Shown piece after piece: positions 9,275 to 17,806 of a stretch of DNA of 35,052 nt. Under the pieces are notes generated by a model that was given only the letters and a program-made list of their open reading frames with translations, did no database searches and was not told the DNA's origin. Numbering within the stretch: the first letter of the stretch is position 1; every line of letters begins with the position of its first letter. A program made the translations under genes and the position numbers. Source of the stretch: Saprospiraceae bacterium (GTDB lineage Bacteria > Bacteroidota > Bacteroidia > Chitinophagales > Saprospiraceae); contig JAGQWX010000052.1 in NCBI GenBank assembly GCA_020436935.1, forward strand, positions 1 through 35,052, read 5' to 3'.

Positions 9275-9287
9275 TCAGACTGTCTGA
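9275..9287. promoter_or_regulatory. 13-bp palindrome, possible operator
   Basis: TCAGAC-T-GTCTGA is a perfect inverted repeat around a single central base, about 170 bp upstream of the YoaK/DUF1275 start and about 20 bp downstream of the response-regulator stop. The arms are too close to form a hairpin loop, so a protein-binding site is likelier than a terminator. The shape resembles TetR-type operators, but no TetR gene is in the window. Confidence 0.35.
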
Positions 9288-9308
9288 TCGCAGTCAAACT
9301 TCTCTCAT

Positions 9309-9998
9309 TTAAAACCAGGTTTTAACCTCTTGTCTGTAATTTTTTCCAATAGGTATAATCATTTTATTTTTCAATACTATCATATTTCCTTCCACATAAT
9401 CAACGAAATCCTTATTGAGGATAAAGGACTTATGAACCCTTTGGAAGGTAAGCGCCGTCAATTCCTCTTCAAAAGACGTCAGGGTTCTTGGAGTGAGGTA
9501 CATATCATTCGAAAGCCAAATCTTAACATAATTTCCATAACTTTCAAGACAATGAATTTCTGAAATTTCTATCTGAATCTGGCGCTTGTCTACTTTAATG
9601 AATACAGTTTTTTCACCTTTGTCAAAAGTATTCCTTAATTCCAGGTTTGCATGCACCAATTGAATTGCTTTGAGAAATCTTTCGAATGAAAAAGGCTTGA
9701 GTAAATAATCTGAAACCTGAAGCTCAAAACCTTCAAGAGCATATTCTTCAAATGCAGAAGTGATAACAATGTGTGGAACATATTCTAATGTTCTTAGAAA
9801 GTCCAAGCCGGTAAGGCGAGGCATTTGGATGTCAAGAAATATCAAATTGATCTCAGTCGATGACAATATTGCATACGATTCTGTAGCAGAATAACACTTT
9901 CCAACGATATCCAGATAGGGTATATCTGCACTAAATCGTTCTATAATACGATGGGCTAAAGGCTCGTCATCAATAATTATTGCTTTAATTTTTTTCAT
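9309..9998 (-). CDS. LytTR-family response regulator
   Basis: A LytR/AlgR-type regulator of 229 residues from the ATG at 9998. Numbering here is from an alternative ATG two codons earlier (10004). Residues 4-118 are the receiver domain: acidic pocket Asp12-Asp13-Glu14 (IIDDEP), phosphoacceptor Asp58 in LIFLDIQMP, Thr82/Ser83 in ITSA, and Lys103 in LLKPF. Residues 133-231 are the LytTR DNA-binding domain, with HCLESYGNYVKIWL, the TLTSFEEEL helix, FQRVHKSFILN and IPIGKNYRQEV. The ATG overlaps the stop of the sensor-kinase gene in an ATGA (9998-9995), which fixes this start and implies translational coupling. Likely targets are its own operon and the divergent ABC transporter operon. Confidence 0.9.
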   Translation of the reverse strand: MKKIKAIIIDDEPLAHRIIERFSADIPYLDIVGKCYSATESYAILSSTEINLIFLDIQMPRLTGLDFLRTLEYVPHIVITSAFEEYALEGFELQVSDYLLKPFSFERFLKAIQLVHANLELRNTFDKGEKTVFIKVDKRQIQIEISEIHCLESYGNYVKIWLSNDMYLTPRTLTSFEEELTALTFQRVHKSFILNKDFVDYVEGNMIVLKNKMIIPIGKNYRQEVKTWF

Positions 9999-11479
9999 AA
10001 ACAAATGTCTAAAACTGCCTTGAACGTCTCATTTATATTCAATTGCAAAACATGCCGGTCTGGATATCTAAGCTCAAGCCTACGTTTTAAATTTGTAAGT
10101 CCTATGCCATTTATATCATATGATTGCCCTTCAAAATCAAATGAGTTTTCGCAAACAAATGAAAGTTTTGAGTTTTCCTCTTTCAAAATAATAGTAATAA
10201 ATCCACCGCTATCACTTGGTTCAATGCCATGTTTAAATGCGTTTTCCACCAAATTAATCAAAAGAAGAGGGGCTATCAATTGGTCTTCGTTTTCAATTTG
10301 TGTTTGAAAATTTATGGTCACGAGTGTATGAATTCTCAAATTTTGCAAGTCTAAATAGTCCTTTAAGTAAGCTACTTCTTCACTGAGCGTGACACCGTTT
10401 TGAGACCCTTTATAGATGACATAACGCATTAACTTTGATAATTTTAAAATGGCTTCGGGAGCAAGATCAGATTTATCAAGACTCAAAGCATAAAGGTTAT
10501 TGAGGGTATTAAAAAAGAAATGAGGATTTATTTGTTGTTTGAGTAAATTCAACTCTGCCTGTGTTTTCTCATTTTTTAACTCCTGAATTGCACGTGTTTT
10601 TTTATTCCATTCAATGAGTATAATGATTGGAAAAGAAAGTAACATGACCAGTATTGGGAAAAAGTAGGCAATATCATTGAATAAATTTATTCCTGTTCCC
10701 AATGGGTGAATTGACAAATCACGCATTACAGGTAAGAGCAAAAAAAATGAATTAAGTAAAGGAGTCAGGAAAAGCACCAAACCGATACAACCGAGCAGAT
10801 ATGCAATAATACCTTTTTGCTGAAAGACATGTTTAAAAAGGAAATGATGATTTATATAATAAAAAAGATAGTAAGAAAAATAAATTAAAAATATTTGTGG
10901 GACAAAACTTATATACTTTATCATCGTTGTGCCCATAGGATCTGTGCTGCTCATTTCCTGAAATTTATTGGAGATGAGAGGCAGCATAAGTGAACCCATT
11001 GAAACCAGAATAATGGTCAATTTAAAAAAACTTAAATTTTTCAACCTATTGGTTATCAAAATAAATGAAGTATCATTTCCCGTCCATTTTAACAACCAAT
11101 AAACAATTACCAGGCCTGCATTTATTAGAAAATATTGTATTATGTTTTTGGGTAGAAACGCATCAAATCCGGTAATCAAAACATTGATAGATTGAATTGT
11201 CAGAATCAAAATGCATGGAAGAATTATGAAGGAAAAAATCCAAAAAATCCAAAAAAAGCGAGGTGTCCACTTTTGCTTTTTGGCATCCTCTAAGGAAATG
11301 AAGATGAGTACAGAAATAAAAATTAGGGTCAATAAAAAGAAATTTCCAACCATACTTCCCCACCCCAGTTCTCTGGAAACCTGCATTTGGTAGTACGCAC
11401 AAAAAAGAATAAAACCAGCGTATAACCAAACACTTGAATTCAAAAAAAATCCTTTGACTTTAGCTACAAAATCCTTCAT
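9995..11479 (-). CDS. LytS/YehU-type sensor histidine kinase
   Basis: A 494-residue membrane kinase from the ATG at 11479; a GTG two codons upstream at 11485 is the numbering origin used here. Residues 20-290 contain about seven or eight hydrophobic segments, with no recognisable periplasmic sensor domain. A short coiled coil (RAIQELKNEKTQAELNLLKQ, 298-317) leads to the His_kinase box QINPHFFFNTLNNLY with phosphoacceptor His322. The ATPase part has the N box NLVENAFKHG (411-420) and G box GIGLTNLKRRL (460-470). Kinases of this family pair with LytTR regulators, and here the partner follows with a 4-nt overlap. The signal may be sensed in the membrane or come from the neighbouring ABC transporter. 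Confidence 0.9.
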   Translation of the reverse strand: MKDFVAKVKGFFLNSSVWLYAGFILFCAYYQMQVSRELGWGSMVGNFFLLTLIFISVLIFISLEDAKKQKWTPRFFWIFWIFSFIILPCILILTIQSINVLITGFDAFLPKNIIQYFLINAGLVIVYWLLKWTGNDTSFILITNRLKNLSFFKLTIILVSMGSLMLPLISNKFQEMSSTDPMGTTMIKYISFVPQIFLIYFSYYLFYYINHHFLFKHVFQQKGIIAYLLGCIGLVLFLTPLLNSFFLLLPVMRDLSIHPLGTGINLFNDIAYFFPILVMLLSFPIIILIEWNKKTRAIQELKNEKTQAELNLLKQQINPHFFFNTLNNLYALSLDKSDLAPEAILKLSKLMRYVIYKGSQNGVTLSEEVAYLKDYLDLQNLRIHTLVTINFQTQIENEDQLIAPLLLINLVENAFKHGIEPSDSGGFITIILKEENSKLSFVCENSFDFEGQSYDINGIGLTNLKRRLELRYPDRHVLQLNINETFKAVLDICL

Positions 11480-11622
11480 TGACACAAATTAATCCTCTTT
11501 GCATAAAGCGTAAACAAATTCATGATAAAAGACCAATAATTCGTGACAAAGGGCTAAATCTCCATTGATCATTGAAATTGAGCCTTATGTCATGTAAATG
11601 CAATTAACACATAAACCGACTC

Positions 11623-11630
11623 TAGATTTG
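11623..11630 (+). promoter_or_regulatory. Candidate -7 box upstream of the ABC ATPase gene
   Basis: TAGATTTG matches TAnnTTTG exactly and lies 14 bp upstream of the ATG at 11644. No clear -33 TTTG is found 19-21 bp further upstream, which would fit an activator-dependent promoter, for example one acting with the divergent LytTR regulator. The resulting leader would be very short. Confidence 0.35.
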
Positions 11631-11643
11631 AGAGAAAAAAATA

Positions 11644-12522
11644 ATGAAGCTTAAGATAGAAAATCTTACCAAAACATATCCAAATGGTACCAAAGCATTG
11701 GATGCAGTAAGCATAGAAATCAATTCAGGAATGTTTGGTTTACTGGGCCCAAACGGGGCAGGCAAATCAACACTCATGCGTACGGTTGCAACGCTTCAGT
11801 CTCCGGACGCGGGTACGGTGACATTCAATAATATTAATGTACTCACAGAAGTGATGGAGCTGAGAAAAGTTCTGGGCTACCTGCCACAGGAATTTGGAGT
11901 TTATCCAGGGATTTCCGCAGAACGACTCCTCGATTATCTTGCTCAGCTCAAAGGAGTTTCTTCAAAAAAGGAAAGAGCAAAGCTCATTGAAAAATGTCTG
12001 GAGATCACCAATCTGTCTGAGGTAAGAAAAGTGAATGTAAGCAGTTATTCCGGTGGAATGAAACAACGCTTTGGCATTGCTCAACTATTGCTCAATGCTC
12101 CTTCGCTCATCATAGTTGATGAACCCACAGCAGGTCTGGACCCGGCTGAGCGTCAAAGATTCCTGAATATATTGCGTGAGATCAGCCGTGAAAATATAGT
12201 GATCTTTTCTACGCACATCGTGGACGACATCAAGGATTTGTGTACGGATATGGCCATACTCAATCATGGCAGGATCTTCAGTCATCTAACACCACAAGAA
12301 GCAATGAATTCTTTAATTGGAAAAATTTTTACCACGCAGATCACTGAATCAGAACTTCACATCTATAAATCCTCATACACGGTCCTGTCCTCCAACTACA
12401 ATGCAGATCATTCGCTCAACGTACGTGTTTTGTCAGAGGCAAAACCTGGTGAAAGTTTTTTATCGGTCTTGCCAACACTTGAAGACTTCTATTTTGCCAC
12501 ATTAAACCATAAGCATGTTTAG
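11644..12522 (+). CDS. ABC transporter ATP-binding protein
   Basis: A 292-residue ABC-2-type ATPase. Walker A is GPNGAGKST (35-43), the Q-loop PQEFG has Gln82, the signature is SSYSGGMKQR (133-142), Walker B is LIIVDEPTAGLD (155-166), and the switch histidine is His191 in FSTHIVDD. The C-terminal ~80 residues are an accessory domain often seen in exporters of this type. The 3' end overlaps the next gene by 8 nt (ATGTTTAG), so ATPase and permease are made together. It should power the fused permease/peptidase encoded next. Confidence 0.93.
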   Translation: MKLKIENLTKTYPNGTKALDAVSIEINSGMFGLLGPNGAGKSTLMRTVATLQSPDAGTVTFNNINVLTEVMELRKVLGYLPQEFGVYPGISAERLLDYLAQLKGVSSKKERAKLIEKCLEITNLSEVRKVNVSSYSGGMKQRFGIAQLLLNAPSLIIVDEPTAGLDPAERQRFLNILREISRENIVIFSTHIVDDIKDLCTDMAILNHGRIFSHLTPQEAMNSLIGKIFTTQITESELHIYKSSYTVLSSNYNADHSLNVRVLSEAKPGESFLSVLPTLEDFYFATLNHKHV

Positions 12523-15500
12523 AGTAATTTTCTTGCACGAAATCGGATTTTGGAGAAGAAATCCAATACCTTATATATTTGGTAGTTTCATATTTGCTTT
12601 AACCATGATCACTATGTGGGGCATGGCTGCAGAGGAAATGTCCGGCCCAAATCTTACCATTCAAAATTCTGCCTCCAGGATATCTTATCTCACCAACTTC
12701 ATCAATCAATTGGTAATTTTCATGTTGCCATCTATTGTGGGAGCGTCCATTTACCGTGATTATGGCAGCCGCATGCAAGTCATCCTTTTTTCATACCCAT
12801 TTACAAAGTATCAATATTTGCTGGCTAAATTTGCAAGTTCCTTTCTGATCGTCATTATTCTTTCTTCATTGATTGGGCTCGGGTTCGCTGTTGGTGTCGA
12901 AATGCCCAATGTCAACCCTGATGCTGTAATTCCCTTTTCATGGGTAACTCACCTGAAATTATACATGCTCTTTGTCTGGCCTAATCTATTCATAATCTCT
13001 GTATTTATTTTCACCATTGTGGGTCTCTCCAGAAATATTTACATTGGATTTATTACCGCCATTTTGATCAACATTTTCAATATTGCAATAGGTTCCCTGC
13101 CTGAAAACATTGGAGCATTTGCCGACCCATTTGGAACAAAAGCAATTCAATCAATAACAAAATTTTGGACCTTAAGCGACAGAAATCAACTTTCAATACC
13201 GATTTCAGGAATCATCATATGGAATAGATTGCTCTGGTTGAGTTTTGGGATTATTTGCGGATTTGTGATGTTATCCAAATTCCAGCTTTCTCAGTTTGCA
13301 AATATCAAACCTTCTAAAAAGTCAATAAAGCCACTTTTGCACGACCATAAAGCAATTAAACCTAATACCCATATCCAAAGAACCAGACTAAATTTCGACC
13401 CAATAAGCAAAATCCGTTTAGTCTGGAATTTATCAAATGTGGACTTTAAATACATCGTTTTTAGTTGGCCTTTTTTAGCTATTGTATTAGCGGGTGGTTT
13501 TCTTGTATTCATCCAACAAAAAGGCATGGTGCCACAAAACGGGGTAGCCATGTTGCCCACTACATCTGAGATGCTCAGGATACCGATGTTTATTTTTTCG
13601 GGACCATTTAATCTATTGACTTTTTTATTCACAGGAATACTTGTATTTCGGGACCGCGCCGTGGGCATGCAAGATCTTACAGCATCTACTCTTCAACCCA
13701 ATTGGATATTTTTAATCACCAAAATGTTGGCAATTCTTAAAATGCAGCTGGTCTTGTTGACTTTAGCTTTGCTCTCAGGCGTAATTATCCAAACCTTGCA
13801 TGGATATTACAGATATGAATTTTTACATTACTTTTTTGAATTGTATATACTGAATCTGATCCATTTTTTCATATGGGCATGTATGGCGTTTTTTGTCCAT
13901 AGTCTTTTCCAAAATATATATTTAAGCTTTTTGACCACTATCCTCATACCCATAGGAGTCCTTTTATTGCCAGACATAGGTGAAACGCTGAATATGCCTT
14001 TATTCAAAGAGCATTTTTTACAATTCAATCATGTCCCTAATATGTTCATGGGATTTAAATATTCTGACTTTAACCAATATGGATCAGCCCTGCCAGTTTA
14101 TTTTTTCTATAAACTATACTGGTCTTTAGGCGCATTTATTTTTATTCTTTTATCTCTCTTGTTTTGGAAAAGAGGATATACCTATTCTTGGCAAGAAAGA
14201 TGGCAAAAGATAAAACTTCGGCTGGATTGGCAAATGGGTATTGTGTTAATATCCAGTATGATCGTATTTTTTATAATGGGGACCAATGTTTATCTCCAGG
14301 AAAACAAGGTCAGTAAAACCTTTTATTCTGATGCTGATGAAGATAGGTTTCTTGCCAATAATGAACTTTGTTATGGTCATTTGGCAGATCATCCTCAGCC
14401 CCGATTGGCTAAGGCAAATTTAACCATGGACCTATTTCCTGATAAAAGAAACTTTTTGCTTACCGGCACTTTGAGTTTTGTAAATTTATTGGATACACCT
14501 ATTGATACCATATTGGTAGGAACGAGTTTTAAAGAAGCTGTGAAAGTACACCTAAAAACACCGTCCAGGCTGATAAATGAAGATATTGAAATGAAGTATT
14601 TGACATTCTTGCTGGATAAGCCGCTTCAACAGGGAGATAGCCTTCACATGCATATTGAGATAAAAAACTACAGGAATTCCCTCTTACATGACAATAGTCG
14701 TGTGCTCACAGATGGAACATACATTACCAACAAAGTACTTCCGAGCCTTGGAGTGCGACAAACTTTTTTGACCGATTCTTCAAAACGTGCAAAATTTGGT
14801 CTTCCTCCAAGGAAAGATAAAGCCCTGACTCCATCTGATTCGAGCTTGTTGGGTGACTCTTTCAATTCAAACAATATGCAAAATATTGAATTTGAAACTC
14901 TGGTCACCACTTCAGGAGATCAGATTGCATTTTCTCTGGGCGAACTGATTGACTCAGGAAATTTAATGGGGAGAAATTTTTTTCATTACAAATCCAACGG
15001 CCATATTAAAAGTAACATTGCCTGGTTGTCGGGGCATTATGAAAAATATACAACAACATTTGGTCAGAGGACGCTTAACATTTACCACCATCCCAAACAC
15101 AAGCAGAACCTCAAGTACTTAAGCGAAGGTGCTATGGACGGCATAGCCTACTGTGAAAAGTGGTTTTCACCATTGCAACATGAGGAATTAAGCATGATCG
15201 AGTTTCCGTTGTCTTTAGGCAGTTTTGCCACATTAAATGGCAATTTGATTCCCTTCTCAGAATCTATAATGTTATGTGATATCGATGACAAAAAAAATGA
15301 AGAATTCAATCATCCATATTTTGTTGCTGCCCATGAGATAGCCCATTATTGGTGGGGTCATAAAGTTGATCCTGCAAATGTTAACGGTGGTAAACTTATC
15401 ACTGAGTCAATGGCTGAATACATATCAAAACGTGCGATTGAAGATCAATTTGGAAAAAAAGTCATCCGTGAAAATAGGGCGAAAGCTCACGCTGTATATT

Positions 15501-16084
15501 TTGATATGAGGGCAAAATTGAGCGATGAAGTTCCATTGAGGTATGCGTCGCCAGATCAAGACTACCTCAACTATGTTAAAGGCGGGCTCGTTTTGACATC
15601 TTTGTCCAGTTACATAGGTGAAGCAAAATTCAACGGAGCATTAGCGCAATTTGAGCAATCCAATTTGGACAACAAACCACCTTACCCTACTTCATTGGAA
15701 TTCATAGAAACGATTAGAAGAGTTGTGCCCGACACTTTGGAATATTTAATTGAAGATTTATTTGAAACCATTACCATTTACGACAATCGACTGCTTTCAG
15801 CCAAACAAAATGATGGAATTTTACATCTGAAATTAGATGTACGAAAATTCCGGGCCAATGCAGTCGGTAGGAAAACTGAGGTAAAAGATTTCAATGATTT
15901 TGTGAAAGTGGGCATAATTGCTGAGAACTCAGAAGAAGAAACAACGTACATGATTAAAGTAAAAAGCGGGCTCAATGAAATCAAACTTGAAACTAAAAAG
16001 AAAGTTTCTAAGGTAATCCTGGATCCTGATGTTTTGTTACTTGATCCCAATAAAGAAGATCAGACAATTGAGATCAGCCAATAA
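12515..16084 (+). CDS. ABC permease fused to an M1-family metallopeptidase
   Basis: A 1189-residue fusion. Residues 1-260 and about 305-570 are two ABC-2-type permease modules with several membrane helices each, joined by a basic, cytoplasmic-looking linker. A last helix at about 574-597 (GIVLISSMIVFFIMGTNVYL) leads into a large extracytoplasmic part. Residues ~620-1189 are M1-aminopeptidase-like: an N-terminal beta domain, then the zinc site HEIAHYWWGH with His940, Glu941 and His944, and third ligand Glu964 in LITESMAEY. The distance to that glutamate is one residue longer than in classical M1 enzymes, which I recall as typical of this fused subfamily. The usual GAMEN exopeptidase motif is not evident. 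It overlaps the ATPase gene by 8 nt. The peptide or protein substrate is unknown. Confidence 0.88.
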   Translation: MFRVIFLHEIGFWRRNPIPYIFGSFIFALTMITMWGMAAEEMSGPNLTIQNSASRISYLTNFINQLVIFMLPSIVGASIYRDYGSRMQVILFSYPFTKYQYLLAKFASSFLIVIILSSLIGLGFAVGVEMPNVNPDAVIPFSWVTHLKLYMLFVWPNLFIISVFIFTIVGLSRNIYIGFITAILINIFNIAIGSLPENIGAFADPFGTKAIQSITKFWTLSDRNQLSIPISGIIIWNRLLWLSFGIICGFVMLSKFQLSQFANIKPSKKSIKPLLHDHKAIKPNTHIQRTRLNFDPISKIRLVWNLSNVDFKYIVFSWPFLAIVLAGGFLVFIQQKGMVPQNGVAMLPTTSEMLRIPMFIFSGPFNLLTFLFTGILVFRDRAVGMQDLTASTLQPNWIFLITKMLAILKMQLVLLTLALLSGVIIQTLHGYYRYEFLHYFFELYILNLIHFFIWACMAFFVHSLFQNIYLSFLTTILIPIGVLLLPDIGETLNMPLFKEHFLQFNHVPNMFMGFKYSDFNQYGSALPVYFFYKLYWSLGAFIFILLSLLFWKRGYTYSWQERWQKIKLRLDWQMGIVLISSMIVFFIMGTNVYLQENKVSKTFYSDADEDRFLANNELCYGHLADHPQPRLAKANLTMDLFPDKRNFLLTGTLSFVNLLDTPIDTILVGTSFKEAVKVHLKTPSRLINEDIEMKYLTFLLDKPLQQGDSLHMHIEIKNYRNSLLHDNSRVLTDGTYITNKVLPSLGVRQTFLTDSSKRAKFGLPPRKDKALTPSDSSLLGDSFNSNNMQNIEFETLVTTSGDQIAFSLGELIDSGNLMGRNFFHYKSNGHIKSNIAWLSGHYEKYTTTFGQRTLNIYHHPKHKQNLKYLSEGAMDGIAYCEKWFSPLQHEELSMIEFPLSLGSFATLNGNLIPFSESIMLCDIDDKKNEEFNHPYFVAAHEIAHYWWGHKVDPANVNGGKLITESMAEYISKRAIEDQFGKKVIRENRAKAHAVYFDMRAKLSDEVPLRYASPDQDYLNYVKGGLVLTSLSSYIGEAKFNGALAQFEQSNLDNKPPYPTSLEFIETIRRVVPDTLEYLIEDLFETITIYDNRLLSAKQNDGILHLKLDVRKFRANAVGRKTEVKDFNDFVKVGIIAENSEEETTYMIKVKSGLNEIKLETKKKVSKVILDPDVLLLDPNKEDQTIEISQ

Positions 16085-16429
16085 AAGCTATTTTAAATAC
16101 TGCTTACCCGCATACACTAATGCCTTGTACTATAGGTGTTTGAGAATCTTTTAAAACCTGTTTACACAGAATAAAGATCAACATCAAACCTTCCATTGTC
16201 AGAATTTCGGTCTCATTGCATTCATAAAATGCAAAACCCTGAAATCAATTTGTAAATGCTAAATAAATCTGGCTTTTCCCGGAACAACTTCTATCCGAAG
16301 GGATATCCCAATTGGTTTGTATGCTACCAAAAGTCCTCGTTCTATTGTTAATCTTTTAATTGGCTCCAATTTTCAATGTGGATAAAGTCCCTCCACATCC
16401 ATAATCCACCACAAATCCCAATAACACCG

Positions 16430-16437
16430 TATATTTG
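16430..16437 (+). promoter_or_regulatory. -7 box of the rimO-mutS2 unit
   Basis: TATATTTG is a perfect TAnnTTTG box; no good -33 TTTG is visible. A TTG start at 16435 would lie inside this box, so translation must begin later, at the ATG at 16474, giving a leader of about 30 nt. The rest of the 16085-16429 gap holds only a small hairpin (TTGCATT / AATGCAA, about 16216-16235) without a T-run. Confidence 0.5.
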
Positions 16438-16473
16438 CAGCCATTTTCAAAAAAACAGCAGGCATACAGCCAA

Positions 16474-17787
16474 ATGAAAACAAAAACACTTAAGAAAGAC
16501 AAGGTCAATGTGATCACTCTCGGGTGCTCCAAAAACCTGGTGGATTCAGAAAACATCATCACCCAGCTCAAGGCCAATGACTACGATGTCAGCCACGAGA
16601 GCACAGAGGATGATGCCAACATCATCGTGGTGAATACCTGTGGATTTATTGACCTGGCCAAACAGGAATCGATCAATACCATTTTGCAATATGCTGAGGC
16701 CAAAAAGCAGGGCGAGATAGATAAGCTCTATGTGACAGGCTGCTTATCACAACGCTACAAGGACGACCTCGAGGCCGAGATCCCTGAAGTGGATGCCTTC
16801 TTTGGCACGATGGAACTTCCGGGTTTACTGGCGAAGTTCAACGCAAATTATCAGCATGAGCTCATTGGCGAACGCATTGCTTCCACGCCACAGCACTACG
16901 CCTACCTCAAAATATCGGAGGGCTGCAACAGGACCTGTTCGTTTTGCGCTATCCCACTCATGAGGGGCAATCACATCAGCCGCAGCATAGAAGACTTAGT
17001 AAAGGAAGCCAAAAATCTGGCTCGAATGGGCGTAAAGGAACTCATCCTCATTGCCCAGGAACTCACCTACTATGGTCTCGACTTATACAAAGAAAGAAGG
17101 CTTGGCCAGCTGCTGGAAGCTTTGAGCGAAGTGGAAGGCATTGAGTGGATCAGGCTGCATTACGCCTATCCAAGCAAGTTCCCTCTTGACGTTTTTGACT
17201 ATATGGCTCAACTTCCCAAGGTCTGCAAATACCTGGACATCCCACTCCAGCACGCAGCAGATGGCGTTTTGCAGCGCATGCGCAGACAGACGACCATGGC
17301 AGAGCAAAAATCACTGATCGAATACGCTCGTGAAAAAGTGCCGGGTATCGCTATTAGAACTACTTTTTTGGTAGGCTTTCCTGGTGAGACAAAAGAAGAG
17401 TTCAAAGCGTTGTGTGACTTCGTGGAGGAAATGAAATTCGACCGGGTAGGTGTATTTCAATACTCGCACGAAGAAGGAACTTCTGCCTACGAAGTAGCAG
17501 ATGACGTCAGTCCAAGGACCAAAAAGGCAAGAGCTGCGAAACTTATGGAAGTCCAAAAAGACATTTCACTGAATAAAAATCATGAGAAGGTCGGAAAAAC
17601 CTTCAAAACGCTGATCGACAGAAAGGAAGGCGACTACTTCATCGGCAGAACAGAATACGACAGCCCGGAAGTAGACAACGAAGTTTTGATCGATGCCAAA
17701 AAACATTTTGTGCGCATTGGCGATTTTATACAAGTGGCAGTAACTCAGGCAGACGATTATGATCTGTACGGCGTCCCTGTCCAGTAA
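16474..17787 (+). CDS. rimO: Ribosomal protein uS12 methylthiotransferase RimO
   Basis: A 437-residue radical-SAM enzyme that adds a methylthio group to the conserved aspartate of ribosomal protein S12. The N-terminal UPF0004 domain carries the three cysteines for one iron-sulfur cluster: Cys18 (TLGCSKNLVDSE), Cys56 (NTCGFI) and Cys90 (TGCLSQRY). The radical-SAM domain carries CNRTCSFCAIPLMRG with Cys151, Cys155 and Cys158 for the second cluster. The last ~65 residues form a TRAM domain (KTFKTLIDRKEGDYFIGRTE onwards). CSKNLVDSE and SFCAIPLMRG separate RimO from the tRNA enzyme MiaB. The ATG at 16474 is chosen because the longer TTG-started frame begins inside the -7 box. mutS2 follows after 19 bp and is probably co-transcribed. 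Confidence 0.95.
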   Translation: MKTKTLKKDKVNVITLGCSKNLVDSENIITQLKANDYDVSHESTEDDANIIVVNTCGFIDLAKQESINTILQYAEAKKQGEIDKLYVTGCLSQRYKDDLEAEIPEVDAFFGTMELPGLLAKFNANYQHELIGERIASTPQHYAYLKISEGCNRTCSFCAIPLMRGNHISRSIEDLVKEAKNLARMGVKELILIAQELTYYGLDLYKERRLGQLLEALSEVEGIEWIRLHYAYPSKFPLDVFDYMAQLPKVCKYLDIPLQHAADGVLQRMRRQTTMAEQKSLIEYAREKVPGIAIRTTFLVGFPGETKEEFKALCDFVEEMKFDRVGVFQYSHEEGTSAYEVADDVSPRTKKARAAKLMEVQKDISLNKNHEKVGKTFKTLIDRKEGDYFIGRTEYDSPEVDNEVLIDAKKHFVRIGDFIQVAVTQADDYDLYGVPVQ

Positions 17788-17806
17788 AATTTAATACTTA
17801 TAAGCA

